DNA of 64,000 nt from Streptomyces sp. NBC_01669 (GTDB lineage Bacteria > Actinomycetota > Actinomycetes > Streptomycetales > Streptomycetaceae). Below, piece by piece: positions 53,988-62,385 of this stretch (position 1 is its first letter; every line of letters begins with the position of its first letter). The position numbers and the translations under genes were made by a program. The stretch spans positions 7,524,501-7,588,500 of the forward strand of contig NZ_JAPEQG010000001.1 in the NCBI RefSeq assembly GCF_026339735.1, read 5' to 3'. The notes beneath the pieces were generated by a model. That model was not told where the DNA came from and made no database searches. It saw only the letters and a list, made by a program, of their open reading frames with translations.

Positions 53988-54150
53988 GAGCCTGTCGGGT
54001 GACCTCTGATCGGGCGGCCACGCCCTGGCACGCACGCTTCCCGCGTTGCCGAAATGTCCTCGTAGCGGAGCTACGAGGACATCCCGCCGCCTTGGAATCG
54101 CACGCACCAGACCGCGTCCGCTATCCGATCGAAGGTCACCCGACAGGCTC
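53988..54150. mobile_element. MITE copy 2 (163 bp)
   Basis: Same terminal repeats as copy 1. TGA direct repeats flank it (53985-53987 and 54151-54153). A central perfect 11-bp palindrome, GTCCTCGTAGC-GGA-GCTACGAGGAC, lies near 54056-54080. The left flanking TGA is also the fxsA stop codon. No coding capacity. Confidence 0.88.
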
Positions 54151-54335
54151 TGAGCGGGTCCTCGTCCGAAACCGCACCTGAACGGGCCCCCGTCCGAACG
54201 GCTGTCCTCGGTCGCCGGACGGGCTCGAGTTCCCCCTGTCCGGCATGCACGCCCGGGACGGAGAAATCAAACCCGAACGCCGCTCGGCGACGGAAGAGCA
54301 GGCCGCGGGACGCCCCCCGGCACCCAGCAGGACGC

Positions 54336-54389
54336 GACGGAGCCGCGGGCCGTGACACACACCGGTGTGTCACGGCCCGCGGCTCCGTC
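54336..54389. terminator. Very strong hairpin terminator downstream of rbpA
   Basis: Perfect 25-bp stem (GACGGAGCCGCGGGCCGTGA plus CACAC, and complement) with a 4-nt ACCG loop, 20 bp after the rbpA stop on the minus strand. One of the most stable structures in the window. Confidence 0.93.
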
Positions 54390-54408
54390 TCTCTGCGGTG
54401 TCGCGCGG

Positions 54409-54783
54409 TCAGGCAGACTTCCTGCTGTCCCGCGGGTGCACGGCAATGTTCATGGCTCCGGAGCGCAGAACCGCCAGCCTTTCGGCCAGCACCTCCTCAA
54501 GCTCCTCGCGTGTGCGCCGCTCCATGAGCATGTCCCAGTGCGTACGCGCAGGCTTGCCCTTCTTCTCCTCGGGGCCATCCCCGTCCACCAGGAGTGCCAT
54601 GGCGCCGCACGCCTTGCACTCCCACTCCGGCGGAATTTCCGCCTCTACCGAGAACGGCATCTCAAATCGATGTCCGTTCTGGCATGCGTACTCCACCGCC
54701 TGGCGCGGGGCCAGATCGATGCCGCGGTCCGTCTCGTAGCTGGTAACCACGAGTCGCGTGCCGCGGAGAGCTCGCTCACTCAT
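54409..54783 (-). CDS. rbpA: RNA polymerase-binding protein RbpA
   Basis: 124 residues. Zinc-binding core with YACQNGHRFEMPFSVEAE and WECKACGAMALL, then the sigma-interaction helix (THWDMLMERRTREELEEVL). Actinobacterial RNA polymerase activator that stabilises sigma HrdB holoenzyme and open complexes. A sigma-R-type promoter lies upstream. A strong terminator follows. Confidence 0.97.
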   Translation of the reverse strand: MSERALRGTRLVVTSYETDRGIDLAPRQAVEYACQNGHRFEMPFSVEAEIPPEWECKACGAMALLVDGDGPEEKKGKPARTHWDMLMERRTREELEEVLAERLAVLRSGAMNIAVHPRDSRKSA

Positions 54784-54844
54784 GAATCGTGCCTCCCGGG
54801 CTTGTCGCCCACAGGACAGGTGTCGCTGTCGTCGTCATCCGGTC

Positions 54845-54871
54845 AACGTCCGGTCGGCGGTAAAGATTCCC
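54845..54871 (-). promoter_or_regulatory. Sigma-R-type promoter of rbpA
   Basis: On the minus strand GGGAAT (54866-54871) is followed after 18 nt by GTT (54845-54847), matching the sigma-R consensus GGAAT-N18-GTT. rbpA is a known sigma-R target in S. coelicolor, giving induction by thiol oxidation. Confidence 0.82.
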
Positions 54872-54914
54872 GTTGCCGGTCATGCGTCGCCCGTCGTGCC
54901 GCTGCTTTTTCAGG

Positions 54915-54928
54915 GTTGGGTACCCAAC
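54915..54928. promoter_or_regulatory. 14-bp perfect palindrome upstream of rbpA
   Basis: GTTGGGTACCCAAC, in the region between rbpA and the divergent MFS gene end. It may be a regulator site for the rbpA upstream promoter; function unknown. Confidence 0.4.
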
Positions 54929-55047
54929 ATTGCCCGGTTTGTCACATTCGGCAGAAGTTGTCACCCAACGGTTTGGCTTCTTCCACTCGCAGTAACGGTC
55001 CTCCGGGCAGGCCAAAGGCGTACACTACCGGCCTTTCACTTCAACGT

Positions 55048-56424
55048 CTAAATCCGTTCAGGAACGGGATTCCCCGCAGCCGCAACGGCCTGCCGTACGG
55101 GCACCCTCGCGAGCAGCACGGAACCGACCGCGAAGAAGATCACCAAAGAGATGATCGCATCCCGGTAGCTGCCGGTCAGCTGATACGCGAGACCGAACAC
55201 CAGTGGCCCCAGCCAGCTCAGTCCGCGGTCGCTCATCTCGTACGCGGAGAAGTACTCCGCCTCCTTGCCGCGGGGCACCAGATGCGAGAACAGCGAGCGG
55301 GACAGTGCCTGGCTGCCGCCGAGGACCAGGCCGATCGCCGAGGCCAGCAGATAGAAGAAGACCGGGGCGTCCGAGGGCAGGAAGTATCCGGCGACGAGGA
55401 TCAGGGTCCAGACGACGAGCGAGGCCAGGATCGTGCGCTTCGCGCCGTACACCCGTGCCAGCCGGCCCATGCCCAGGGCCCCGGCCACCGCCAGCACCTG
55501 CACCAGCAGCACGGCCGTGATCAAGGATGTCTGGTCGAGGCCCAGCTCCTCGGAGCCGTACACCGACGCCTGAGAGATCACCGTCTGGATGCCGTCGTTG
55601 TAGACCAGATAGGCGAGCAGGAACGAGAGCGTGAGCGGATGGCGGCGCATGTCGCGCAGGGTCGCGAGCAGTTGCCGCCAGCCGGAGCCGACCGCGCCCT
55701 CACCGCCCGGTGCCACCTGCCGGTCACGCAGCCGTCGCAGCGGTACGACCGTGAAGGCTCCCCACCAGACCCCCGCCGACGCGAGGCAGATCCGTACCGC
55801 GTCGGACTCGGAGAGACCGAATGAATCGTGGCCCGTGTAGAGGACCAGATTGAGGACGAGGACGAGCGCCCCCGACGTGTAGCCGAAGGCCCAGCCCCGG
55901 GACGAGACGGCGTCGCGTTCTTCGGGCTCGGCGATCTGCGGGAGATACGCGTTGTAGAGCACCATCGACACCGAGATCGACGCGTTCGCCACGATCAGCA
56001 GGAACGCACCCAGCAGGTAGCGGTGACCGTCCAGGAAGAACATCCCGGTCGTCGCGGCCGCCCCCACGTACGCGGCGGCCGCCAGCAGGGGCTTCTTGCG
56101 GCCCGTTCGGTCGGCGGCGGCGCCCGCGATCGGCATCACCACCACCGCCACCACGACGGACATCGAGACCGCGTAGGCGAAGAGCGAACCCGCGCGCACC
56201 GGGATGCCGAGCGGGTGCACGAAACCGTCGGCGTCGGCGGCGGCCTTGGCGATCGACGTCAGATAGGGGCCGAGAAACACGGTGAGAACGCTGGTCGAGT
56301 AGACCGAACACGCGAAGTCGTAGAAGTACCAGCCGCGTTGTTCGCGTCTGCGGTCCGCGGCGTCGGCACCGTCGTTGGTGCGTTCCGGCGTCGGTTCAGC
56401 GGTGTCGGCGGTCTCGGCGCTCAA
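55048..56424 (-). CDS. MFS transporter, UMF1/Atg22-like
   Basis: 458 residues from TTG 56424, with GAGGGGGG about 9 nt upstream. About 12 membrane segments. The N-terminal WYFYDFACSVYSTSVLTVFLGPYL is typical of the UMF1/Atg22-like branch, whose bacterial substrates are unknown. A polar N-terminus (TADTAEPTPERT) precedes it. It ends 48 bp before the phosphodiesterase stop... the two genes run in the same direction, with this one downstream. Confidence 0.87.
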   Translation of the reverse strand: MSAETADTAEPTPERTNDGADAADRRREQRGWYFYDFACSVYSTSVLTVFLGPYLTSIAKAAADADGFVHPLGIPVRAGSLFAYAVSMSVVVAVVVMPIAGAAADRTGRKKPLLAAAAYVGAAATTGMFFLDGHRYLLGAFLLIVANASISVSMVLYNAYLPQIAEPEERDAVSSRGWAFGYTSGALVLVLNLVLYTGHDSFGLSESDAVRICLASAGVWWGAFTVVPLRRLRDRQVAPGGEGAVGSGWRQLLATLRDMRRHPLTLSFLLAYLVYNDGIQTVISQASVYGSEELGLDQTSLITAVLLVQVLAVAGALGMGRLARVYGAKRTILASLVVWTLILVAGYFLPSDAPVFFYLLASAIGLVLGGSQALSRSLFSHLVPRGKEAEYFSAYEMSDRGLSWLGPLVFGLAYQLTGSYRDAIISLVIFFAVGSVLLARVPVRQAVAAAGNPVPERI

Positions 56425-56472
56425 CCCGCACCCCCCTCGTATCTCCCCGTGGGGACGCCGCCGGGCCCGGCG

Positions 56473-57237
56473 TCAGGCCCAGGCCCCCCGCTCGCTCAGC
56501 ACCGTGCGCAGCGTCTCGATGTGATCGGTCATGATGCCATCCACACCGAGATCGAGGAGAGCTGCCATCCGCTCCGGTTCGTTCACCGTCCAGACATGGA
56601 CCTGGAGCCCGCGCGCATGGGCCTCCCGGACGAAGCGCCGGTCGACCACCCGGACTCCGTTCTGGCTCTCCGGGACCTGCGCGCACACCGCTCCGGCGCG
56701 CAGCGCGGCCGGTATGCCGTACGAGCGCAGTCGCAGACCCAGGACGCCGCGGACGCCGTACGAGGTGGCCAGCCGGGGGCCCGCGAGGCGGTGCGCCCTG
56801 GCCACCCGGGTCTCCGAGAACGAGCCGACGCACACCCGGTCCCAGGCGTCGGTCCGGCGGATCAGGTCGATCAGCGGGACAAGGGCAGGCTCGGCCTTGA
56901 TGTCCACGTTCCAGCGGGCGTCGGGAAACGCCTCCAGCAACTCCTCGAACAGCGGAAGCGGTTCACGGCCTGCCACCCGGGCTTGCCGCACCTCGCTCCA
57001 CGGCAGGTCGGCTATCCGGCCACGAGCGTCCGTCACCCGGTCCAGGGTGGCGTCGTGGAAGGCGACCAGACGTCCGTCCGACGTCGTGTGCACATCGGTC
57101 TCGAAGTAGCGGTACCCGGCATCGGCGGCCCGCCGGAACGCGGCCGTGGTGTTCTCGATCCCGTCCGCGGCTCCGCCTCGGTGGGCGAACGGGATCGTCG
57201 CGGGATGGTCCAGATAAGGGTGGCGTGCAGAGGTCAC
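56473..57237 (-). CDS. Glycerophosphodiester phosphodiesterase
   Basis: 254 residues from GTG 57237, which overlaps the YczE stop. Catalytic motifs: FAHRGG at about residue 17, ETDVHTTSDGRLVAFHD with Glu, Asp and His, and the C-terminal HVWTVNEPERM. It hydrolyses glycerophosphodiesters to glycerol-3-phosphate and an alcohol. No signal peptide, so it is probably cytoplasmic. Co-transcribed with the YczE gene. Confidence 0.92.
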   Translation of the reverse strand: MTSARHPYLDHPATIPFAHRGGAADGIENTTAAFRRAADAGYRYFETDVHTTSDGRLVAFHDATLDRVTDARGRIADLPWSEVRQARVAGREPLPLFEELLEAFPDARWNVDIKAEPALVPLIDLIRRTDAWDRVCVGSFSETRVARAHRLAGPRLATSYGVRGVLGLRLRSYGIPAALRAGAVCAQVPESQNGVRVVDRRFVREAHARGLQVHVWTVNEPERMAALLDLGVDGIMTDHIETLRTVLSERGAWA

Positions 57238-57935
57238 TGCGGCAGTATGGCCTCCTCCGATGGCCGGACGGTGACGGCGGTGGTGCCGGACCCCGGCGCG
57301 GGAGCGACGGTCTCGTCGGCCGGCTTCGCCTCGGGGACCGCGAAGAAGCGCAGGAACAGCTGGGCGAGCGGGCCGATGGACAGCGCGTACAGGACCGTGC
57401 CCACGCCCAGGGAGCCGCCGAGCAGGAAGCCGGTCGCCACCACGGCCACCTCGATCGCCGTACGGACCAGGCGGACGGAGCGGCCGGTGCGCCGGTGCAG
57501 TCCGGTCATCAGACCGTCGCGCGGCCCGGGGCCGAACCGTGCCGCGATGTACAGCCCCGTCGCGACACCGTTGAGCGCGATCCCCGCAACCATGATGACG
57601 ATCCGGGCCGCCAGGCCGTGCAACTCCGGGACGAGGGCGAGCGTGCCGTCCATGGCGAGGCCGATGGCGAAGACATTGGAGACCGTGCCGAGCCCGGGAC
57701 GCTGCCTCATCGGTATCCACAGGAGGAGGACCGCCGCGCCGACGATGATCGCGACGACGCCGATGGACAGCCCGGTGCGCTCCGCGAGGCCCTGGTGCAG
57801 CACCCCCCAGGGTTCGAGTCCGAGCCCGGCGCGGACCATGAGCGCCGAGCTCGCCCCGTACAGGGCCAGCCCGACGTACAGCTGCATCAGCCGCCGTGTG
57901 AGGTGCGCCCGGCGGGGGACGGCGGTGACGGACAA
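57234..57935 (-). CDS. YczE/YyaS/YitT-like membrane protein
   Basis: 233 residues from TTG 57935 (LSVTAVPRRAHLT), with GAGGGAG 9 nt upstream. Five to six membrane segments, including QLYVGLALYGASSALMVRAGLGLEPW, a family pattern. Divergent from the MocR-type regulator, a common arrangement in Streptomyces, suggesting control by it. Function unknown; an effector or metabolite transporter is possible. Confidence 0.87.
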   Translation of the reverse strand: MSVTAVPRRAHLTRRLMQLYVGLALYGASSALMVRAGLGLEPWGVLHQGLAERTGLSIGVVAIIVGAAVLLLWIPMRQRPGLGTVSNVFAIGLAMDGTLALVPELHGLAARIVIMVAGIALNGVATGLYIAARFGPGPRDGLMTGLHRRTGRSVRLVRTAIEVAVVATGFLLGGSLGVGTVLYALSIGPLAQLFLRFFAVPEAKPADETVAPAPGSGTTAVTVRPSEEAILPQ

Positions 57936-57989
57936 GATGTGCTCCCTCGTGTGGTGGTGGTGGACTGCCGCATGACACTCTGTGGCAGG

Positions 57990-58016
57990 GGATTGGCTGC
58001 CAACTATGGCCAATCC
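57990..58016. promoter_or_regulatory. Candidate MocR operator in the YczE/MocR promoter region
   Basis: Perfect 8-bp inverted repeat GGATTGGC-N11-GCCAATCC, with an inner palindrome TTGGC-T-GCCAA (57994-58004). It lies 22 bp before the regulator start codon in a 102-bp divergent region. Typical position for a MocR-type regulator. Confidence 0.6.
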
Positions 58017-58037
58017 GAGGAAGGTGGACTGATTTAC

Positions 58038-59537
58038 ATGGCGCAGTGGACTTCGGCCGTCGGTGCCGCGCAGCTCGCCCGGCAGCTCCAGGCCCAGCAG
58101 CAGAAGCCGATGGGCCCCGGCGCCCGCAGGCCCCCCGCCTATCGCGCGCTCGCCGACGGAGTCCGGCTGCTCGTCCTCGAAGGCCGGGTGCCGGTCGCCG
58201 CCCGGCTCCCCGCCGAACGCGAGCTGGCGCTCGCCCTGTCCGTCAGCCGCACCACCGTTGCCGCCGCCTACGAGGCGCTGCGGGCCGAGGGATTCCTGGA
58301 GTCCCGGCGCGGCGCGGGCAGCTGGACCGCGGTCCCGGCAGGCAACCCCCTGCCCGCGCGCGGCCTGGAACCGCTGCCCCCGGAGTCGCTCGGTTCGATG
58401 ATCGACCTGGGCTGTGCCTCGCTGCCCGCGCCCGAACCCTGGCTGACCCGCGCCGTCCAGGGCGCCCTGGAGGAGCTGCCGCCGTACGCGCACACCCACG
58501 GCGACTATCCGGCCGGGCTGCCGGCGCTGCGGCAGATGATCGCCGACCGCTACACCGAGCGCGGCATCCCGACGATGCCCGAACAGATCATGGTCACCAC
58601 CGGTGCGATGGGCGCGATCGACGCCATCTGCCACCTCTTCGCCGGGCGCGGCGAGCGGATCGCGGTGGAGTCCCCCTCGTACGCCAACATCCTTCAGCTG
58701 ATGCGGGAGGCGGGCGCCCGGCTGGTGCCGGTGGCGATGGAGGAGGGGATCGGCGGCTGGGACATGAACCGCTGGCGGCAGGTGCTGCGCGACGCGGCGC
58801 CCCGGCTCGCGTACGTCGTGGCGGACTTCCACAATCCCACCGGCGCGCTCGCCGACGAGAGCCAGCGGCGGGCCCTGGTGGACGCGGCCCGCTCCGCCGG
58901 GACGGTCCTGGTCGTCGACGAGACCATGAACGAGCTGTACCTCGACGCCGATGTCGAGATGCCGCGCCGGGTCTGTGCCTTCGACCCCGCGGGCAGCACC
59001 GTGCTCACCGTCGGCTCGGCCAGCAAGGCGTTCTGGGCAGGCATGCGGATCGGCTGGGTGCGGGCCGCGCCGGACGTGATCCGCAGTCTGGTCTCCGCCC
59101 GCGCCTACGCCGACATGGGCACACCCGTGCTGGAACAGCTCGCCATCAACTGGCTGATGCGCACGGGGGGCTGGGAGGAGGCCGTGGAGCTCCGCCGCGG
59201 TCAGGCGCGGGAGAACCGGGACGCGCTGGTCGCGGCGGTGCGGCGGGAGCTGCCGGAGTGGGAGTTCCAGGTGCCGCGCGGCGGGCTGACGCTCTGGGTG
59301 CGCACCGGCGGACTCTCGGGGTCACGGCTGGCCGTGGCGGGCGAGCGGGTGGGGGTGCGGGTGCCGTCCGGTCCGCGATTCGGCGTCGACGGAGCCTTCG
59401 AGGGGTACGTACGGCTGCCGTTCACGGTCGGCGGTCCGGTGGCGGACGAGGCGGCGGTACGGCTCGCGGCGGCGGCGGAGCTGGTGAGGTCGGGGGCGAG
59501 CGCGGGAGCGGAGGCGCCTCGCACGTTCGTCGCCTGA
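58038..59537 (+). CDS. MocR-type regulator (GntR HTH fused to aminotransferase)
   Basis: 499 residues from ATG 58038. N-terminal GntR winged helix (about residues 35-100, PAERELALALSVSRTTVAAAYEAL) and a fold type I aminotransferase domain with the PLP Lys in TVGSASKAFWAGMRIGW (about residue 330). MocR regulators bind PLP and often an amino-acid aldimine; they control divergent transport or vitamin B6 genes. Here the divergent YczE-type gene is the natural target. A strong terminator follows. Confidence 0.92.
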   Translation: MAQWTSAVGAAQLARQLQAQQQKPMGPGARRPPAYRALADGVRLLVLEGRVPVAARLPAERELALALSVSRTTVAAAYEALRAEGFLESRRGAGSWTAVPAGNPLPARGLEPLPPESLGSMIDLGCASLPAPEPWLTRAVQGALEELPPYAHTHGDYPAGLPALRQMIADRYTERGIPTMPEQIMVTTGAMGAIDAICHLFAGRGERIAVESPSYANILQLMREAGARLVPVAMEEGIGGWDMNRWRQVLRDAAPRLAYVVADFHNPTGALADESQRRALVDAARSAGTVLVVDETMNELYLDADVEMPRRVCAFDPAGSTVLTVGSASKAFWAGMRIGWVRAAPDVIRSLVSARAYADMGTPVLEQLAINWLMRTGGWEEAVELRRGQARENRDALVAAVRRELPEWEFQVPRGGLTLWVRTGGLSGSRLAVAGERVGVRVPSGPRFGVDGAFEGYVRLPFTVGGPVADEAAVRLAAAAELVRSGASAGAEAPRTFVA

Positions 59538-59550
59538 CGGCCGAGGCGCA

Positions 59551-59598
59551 GCGGAAGGGGCGGGGAAGGGGCGCGTGATCCTTCCCCGCCCCTTCCGC
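59551..59598. terminator. Bidirectional hairpin terminator
   Basis: Perfect 19-bp stem GCGGAAGGGGCGGGGAAGG with its complement and a 10-nt loop, between the convergent MocR and ATPase-like genes. Confidence 0.9.
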
Positions 59599-59602
59599 GC
59601 TC

Positions 59603-61228
59603 CTACTCGCTGAGCGACATCTGCTCGGGGGTCAGGGCGATCTCCGCGGTCAGTGCGTTCTGCGGGGTCAAGGGCGGCGCAGTCGCCGGAGTCGCCGGAT
59701 CCGGAACGGTCGCCTCGATCGGCGTCTGCCCCGTGGGCAGGAGATCGAGCACCGCCTGGCGGTGCGCCTCGCTCGTCGCGTCGTCGTACGGATCAGGCGT
59801 GGCCGGAACCTGGAGCCGCAGCACCGGACCGGTACCGAGCCGCACGTACCCCCGGCCGGGCGGGACGTCCGGGGTCGGTGTGGTGTGCGGCTCCAGGCCG
59901 AGCGCCGTCTCGATCTGGTCGCGGGAGTTGTGGCCGAGCACGACGCGGGCCCTGGTGTGGGTCCGTACCGTCTCGCTGAGCGTGTCCAGGCTGTCGAACT
60001 GATCGGCCAGTACCACGGTGACATTGGCTGCGCGGCCGTGCCGCAGCGGCACCTGCAGCAGCTCCTGCGGGTCGGGTCTGCCGTCGGCGGCCGCCAGATG
60101 ACCGAGGACGCTGGGCCGGTCCAGCAGGATCCAGAGCGGGCGCCTGGTGTCCTCGGGCGCGGAGTGCCCCGCCTGTCGGGCCCGGTTGGCGGCGATCAGC
60201 CGCCGCTCCGTCTCATGGGCCGCCCACTCCAGGCTGGCCAGTGCGCCGGCCAGCCCGCACTCGACGGCCAGCACACCGGCGCGCCCGGTCAGGCAGGCGT
60301 ACTCACCGGTTCCGCTGCCTTCGATGATGAGGATGTCGCCGTGCTGGAGCGCCTGGATGGCGATGGAGCGCATCAGCGTGGTGGTGCCGCCGCCGGGCTG
60401 TCCGACGATCAGCAGATGCGGCTCGGTGGAGCGGGCGCCGGTCCGCCAGACGACCGGGGGCGCGTCCCGGGTCGTGTTCCCGTCGGTCACCGGCACGGTG
60501 CGCTGCACCGCGTCGTTGTCGGTGAACCCCAGCACCGTCTCGCCCGGCGCGGTGACGAAGCGCTGTGCGGCGATCGAGGTGGGCAGTGCGTCGAGCACGC
60601 TCATGACGAGCTGGTTGCCCTCCTCGTTCCAGGCGAAGTGGTACTCGCGGCCACGGCCCGACTTGGCGTGCAGCAGCTGTTCGATCCGGGTACGGGAGGC
60701 GGTCTCGCTGTCGGTGAAGTATGCGGGGTACGAGACCTGGAGGCGGGTGACGCGACCGTCGCCGTCGAACGCGTAGCCGCTGAGCGCCTTGGCCCAGTCG
60801 CCACCGTGGGCGAACAGCGGACTGGGGTCCTCGGCGACGGAGAAGTGCGGCACGAGCGCCTCGTACAGCGCCTGCAGTCGCGCCGTCTCGGCCTTGCCGG
60901 GACCGGTCTTCGCGGGCGTGCGTTCCCGCCCTTTCCACGCGGCGGCGCCCATCACCGTGACCAGGGCGAGCAGCGGCCCGTACGGGATGAGCACCACCAC
61001 GAGTACGCAGGCCGCGACGAGGAACAGAATGGGATTACGCCGCTCCTTGGGCGTCGCCGCCCACTTCTGCCGTCCTGCACCCGCCAGCAGCCGCAGACCA
61101 CGAACGACCCTGATCAGCGGATGGAGGACGTCGGTGGCGTTGGCGGCGGCCGTGCGCGCGAACTCGCGACTGCGAGTGATCGAAGCGCTGCCGCTGCTCA
61201 GAATGCGGGGAAGGGGTCGCCGGGCCAC
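59603..61228 (-). CDS. Membrane NTPase-like protein with degenerate P-loop
   Basis: 541 residues. Two membrane segments at about residues 66-100 (ILFLVAACVLVVVLIPYGPLLALVTVMGAA), then a large cytosolic region with an FtsK/TraG-like core: GQPGGGTTTLM at residue 276 has Thr282 in place of the P-loop Lys, and WILLDRPS may be the Walker B. Resembles SCO1416-like proteins. Whether it binds nucleotide is doubtful. It is paired with a short membrane protein just upstream. Confidence 0.7.
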   Translation of the reverse strand: MARRPLPRILSSGSASITRSREFARTAAANATDVLHPLIRVVRGLRLLAGAGRQKWAATPKERRNPILFLVAACVLVVVLIPYGPLLALVTVMGAAAWKGRERTPAKTGPGKAETARLQALYEALVPHFSVAEDPSPLFAHGGDWAKALSGYAFDGDGRVTRLQVSYPAYFTDSETASRTRIEQLLHAKSGRGREYHFAWNEEGNQLVMSVLDALPTSIAAQRFVTAPGETVLGFTDNDAVQRTVPVTDGNTTRDAPPVVWRTGARSTEPHLLIVGQPGGGTTTLMRSIAIQALQHGDILIIEGSGTGEYACLTGRAGVLAVECGLAGALASLEWAAHETERRLIAANRARQAGHSAPEDTRRPLWILLDRPSVLGHLAAADGRPDPQELLQVPLRHGRAANVTVVLADQFDSLDTLSETVRTHTRARVVLGHNSRDQIETALGLEPHTTPTPDVPPGRGYVRLGTGPVLRLQVPATPDPYDDATSEAHRQAVLDLLPTGQTPIEATVPDPATPATAPPLTPQNALTAEIALTPEQMSLSE

Positions 61229-61265
61229 GTCGGTTCTCCTGAGGGGTGGGAGCGGTCGCGGCGGG

Positions 61266-61460
61266 TCAGAACTTGATCCCGCCCAGGAGGCTGGCCAGGC
61301 TCGCGCCGCCCGCCGTGATGCTCGGTGCGATGGCGGTGCCTGCCAGATAGAAGCCGAACAGGGCGGTGACGAAGGCGTGCGAGCCCTTCAGACCGTCCTT
61401 CCTGAAGAACAGGAAGACGATGATGCCGAGGATGACGACGCCAGACATGGAAAGGTTCAT
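61266..61460 (-). CDS. Small membrane protein, partner of the NTPase-like protein
   Basis: 64 residues from ATG 61460 (MNLSMSGVVILG), with GGAGAA upstream. Two membrane helices separated by a short basic loop (FFRKDGLKGSHAF) and a Gly/Ala-rich tail. It resembles small phage-type or conjugation-type membrane proteins. 37 bp upstream of the NTPase-like gene on the same strand. Function unknown. Confidence 0.68.
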   Translation of the reverse strand: MNLSMSGVVILGIIVFLFFRKDGLKGSHAFVTALFGFYLAGTAIAPSITAGGASLASLLGGIKF

Positions 61461-61774
61461 GAGTGGTTCTCCTGTTTGGGGGACAGTCACCATGAGTCCT
61501 TCCAGGCTCACAAAAAGTATCTATAGGATAAAAGCTGTAATTGGGTGAAAACCCGATTTTTTCACTGGACTGGCCGACAGGGGAACGCGGTGCGGACGGA
61601 CCTTCCGGTGCCGCGCACCGTTGCGGCCTCACGCGACGTGATGCTTTGCCGCGGCCGGGGCGCGGCATGTGCGCTGCGGAGCAGTACCCTGTCGATTCAC
61701 TCGTACGGCCCCCACGGCGTACCACCCCCCTGGCAGGCAGCAGCGAAACCCGTTGATGGAAGGCGGTCCGTCCG
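61461..61774. other. 314-bp intergenic region with an AT-rich promoter patch
   Basis: No gene seen. Contains the minus-strand promoter of the small membrane gene and, on the plus strand, a GGGT-GAAA-ACCC hairpin with a T-run (61543-61562) that could act as a terminator or part of that promoter. The AT-rich patch at 61510-61565 stands out from its surroundings. Confidence 0.55.
61520..61549 (-). promoter_or_regulatory. Promoter of the small membrane protein gene
   Basis: On the minus strand -35 TTCACC (61544-61549) and -10 TATAGA (61520-61525) are 18 bp apart. It sits in the only AT-rich patch in this part, about 60 nt before the start codon. Confidence 0.55.
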
Positions 61775-62167
61775 ATGAGCGAAGCCCCCGAACCCGAGGT
61801 CGTCGAGCTGGCGACCAAGGTCTTCGACCTGGCGCGCCGCGGGGAGACCGAGGCGCTCGCCGCGTACCTGGATGCCGGTGTGCCCGCAAACCTCACCAAC
61901 GACCGGGGCGACACGCTGCTCATGCTCGCCGCGTATCACGGGCACGCCCCCGCGGTCGCGGCCCTCGTGAGCCGGGGAGCCGACCCGGACCGGGCCAACG
62001 ACCGCGGGCAGACGCCGCTCGCCGGAGCCGTCTTCAAGGGCGAGGCTGCGGTGATCGAGGCGCTCCTCGCCGCGGGCGCCGACCCGGACGCCGGTACACC
62101 GTCCGCAACGGATACCGCACGCATGTTCGGCAAGGCCGACCTGCTGGAACTCTTCGGCTCCCGCTGA
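61775..62167 (+). CDS. Ankyrin repeat protein
   Basis: 130 residues with three to four ankyrin repeats (DRGDTLLMLAAYHGHAPAVAALVSRGADPDRAN and two similar units). Ankyrin proteins bind other proteins; no enzyme domain here. Start ATG 61775 lacks a strong ribosome site. No functional clue from neighbours. Confidence 0.85.
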   Translation: MSEAPEPEVVELATKVFDLARRGETEALAAYLDAGVPANLTNDRGDTLLMLAAYHGHAPAVAALVSRGADPDRANDRGQTPLAGAVFKGEAAVIEALLAAGADPDAGTPSATDTARMFGKADLLELFGSR

Positions 62168-62262
62168 ACGGGTTCGCCGTAAATGTGGTCGCGGTGGCGA
62201 AATGGGTGGGTCATCATGACGTCGCGGGCCCGATTCGGGCCACCGACGAGAGGCAGAGGAAG

Positions 62263-62319
62263 ATGGTCTACAGCAAGCAGAAGACGGCGGTCGGCCGATC
62301 ATGTTGCTGCGCGGCGTAG
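62263..62319 (+). CDS. 18-residue Cys-rich small ORF
   Basis: MVYSKQKTAVGRSCCCAA, starting at ATG 62263 with a good AGAGGAAG ribosome site 0-8 nt upstream. The three adjacent Cys near the C-terminus resemble leader peptides that sense cysteine. It lies 66 bp before the HEAT-repeat gene. Short, so coding status is uncertain. Confidence 0.45.
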   Translation: MVYSKQKTAVGRSCCCAA

Positions 62320-62385
62320 TGCCCACCCGGCACTTGGAACTGCACAGTCCCGGTTGCGTCGACAGCTTGATGTGAGGCTTCTCCC

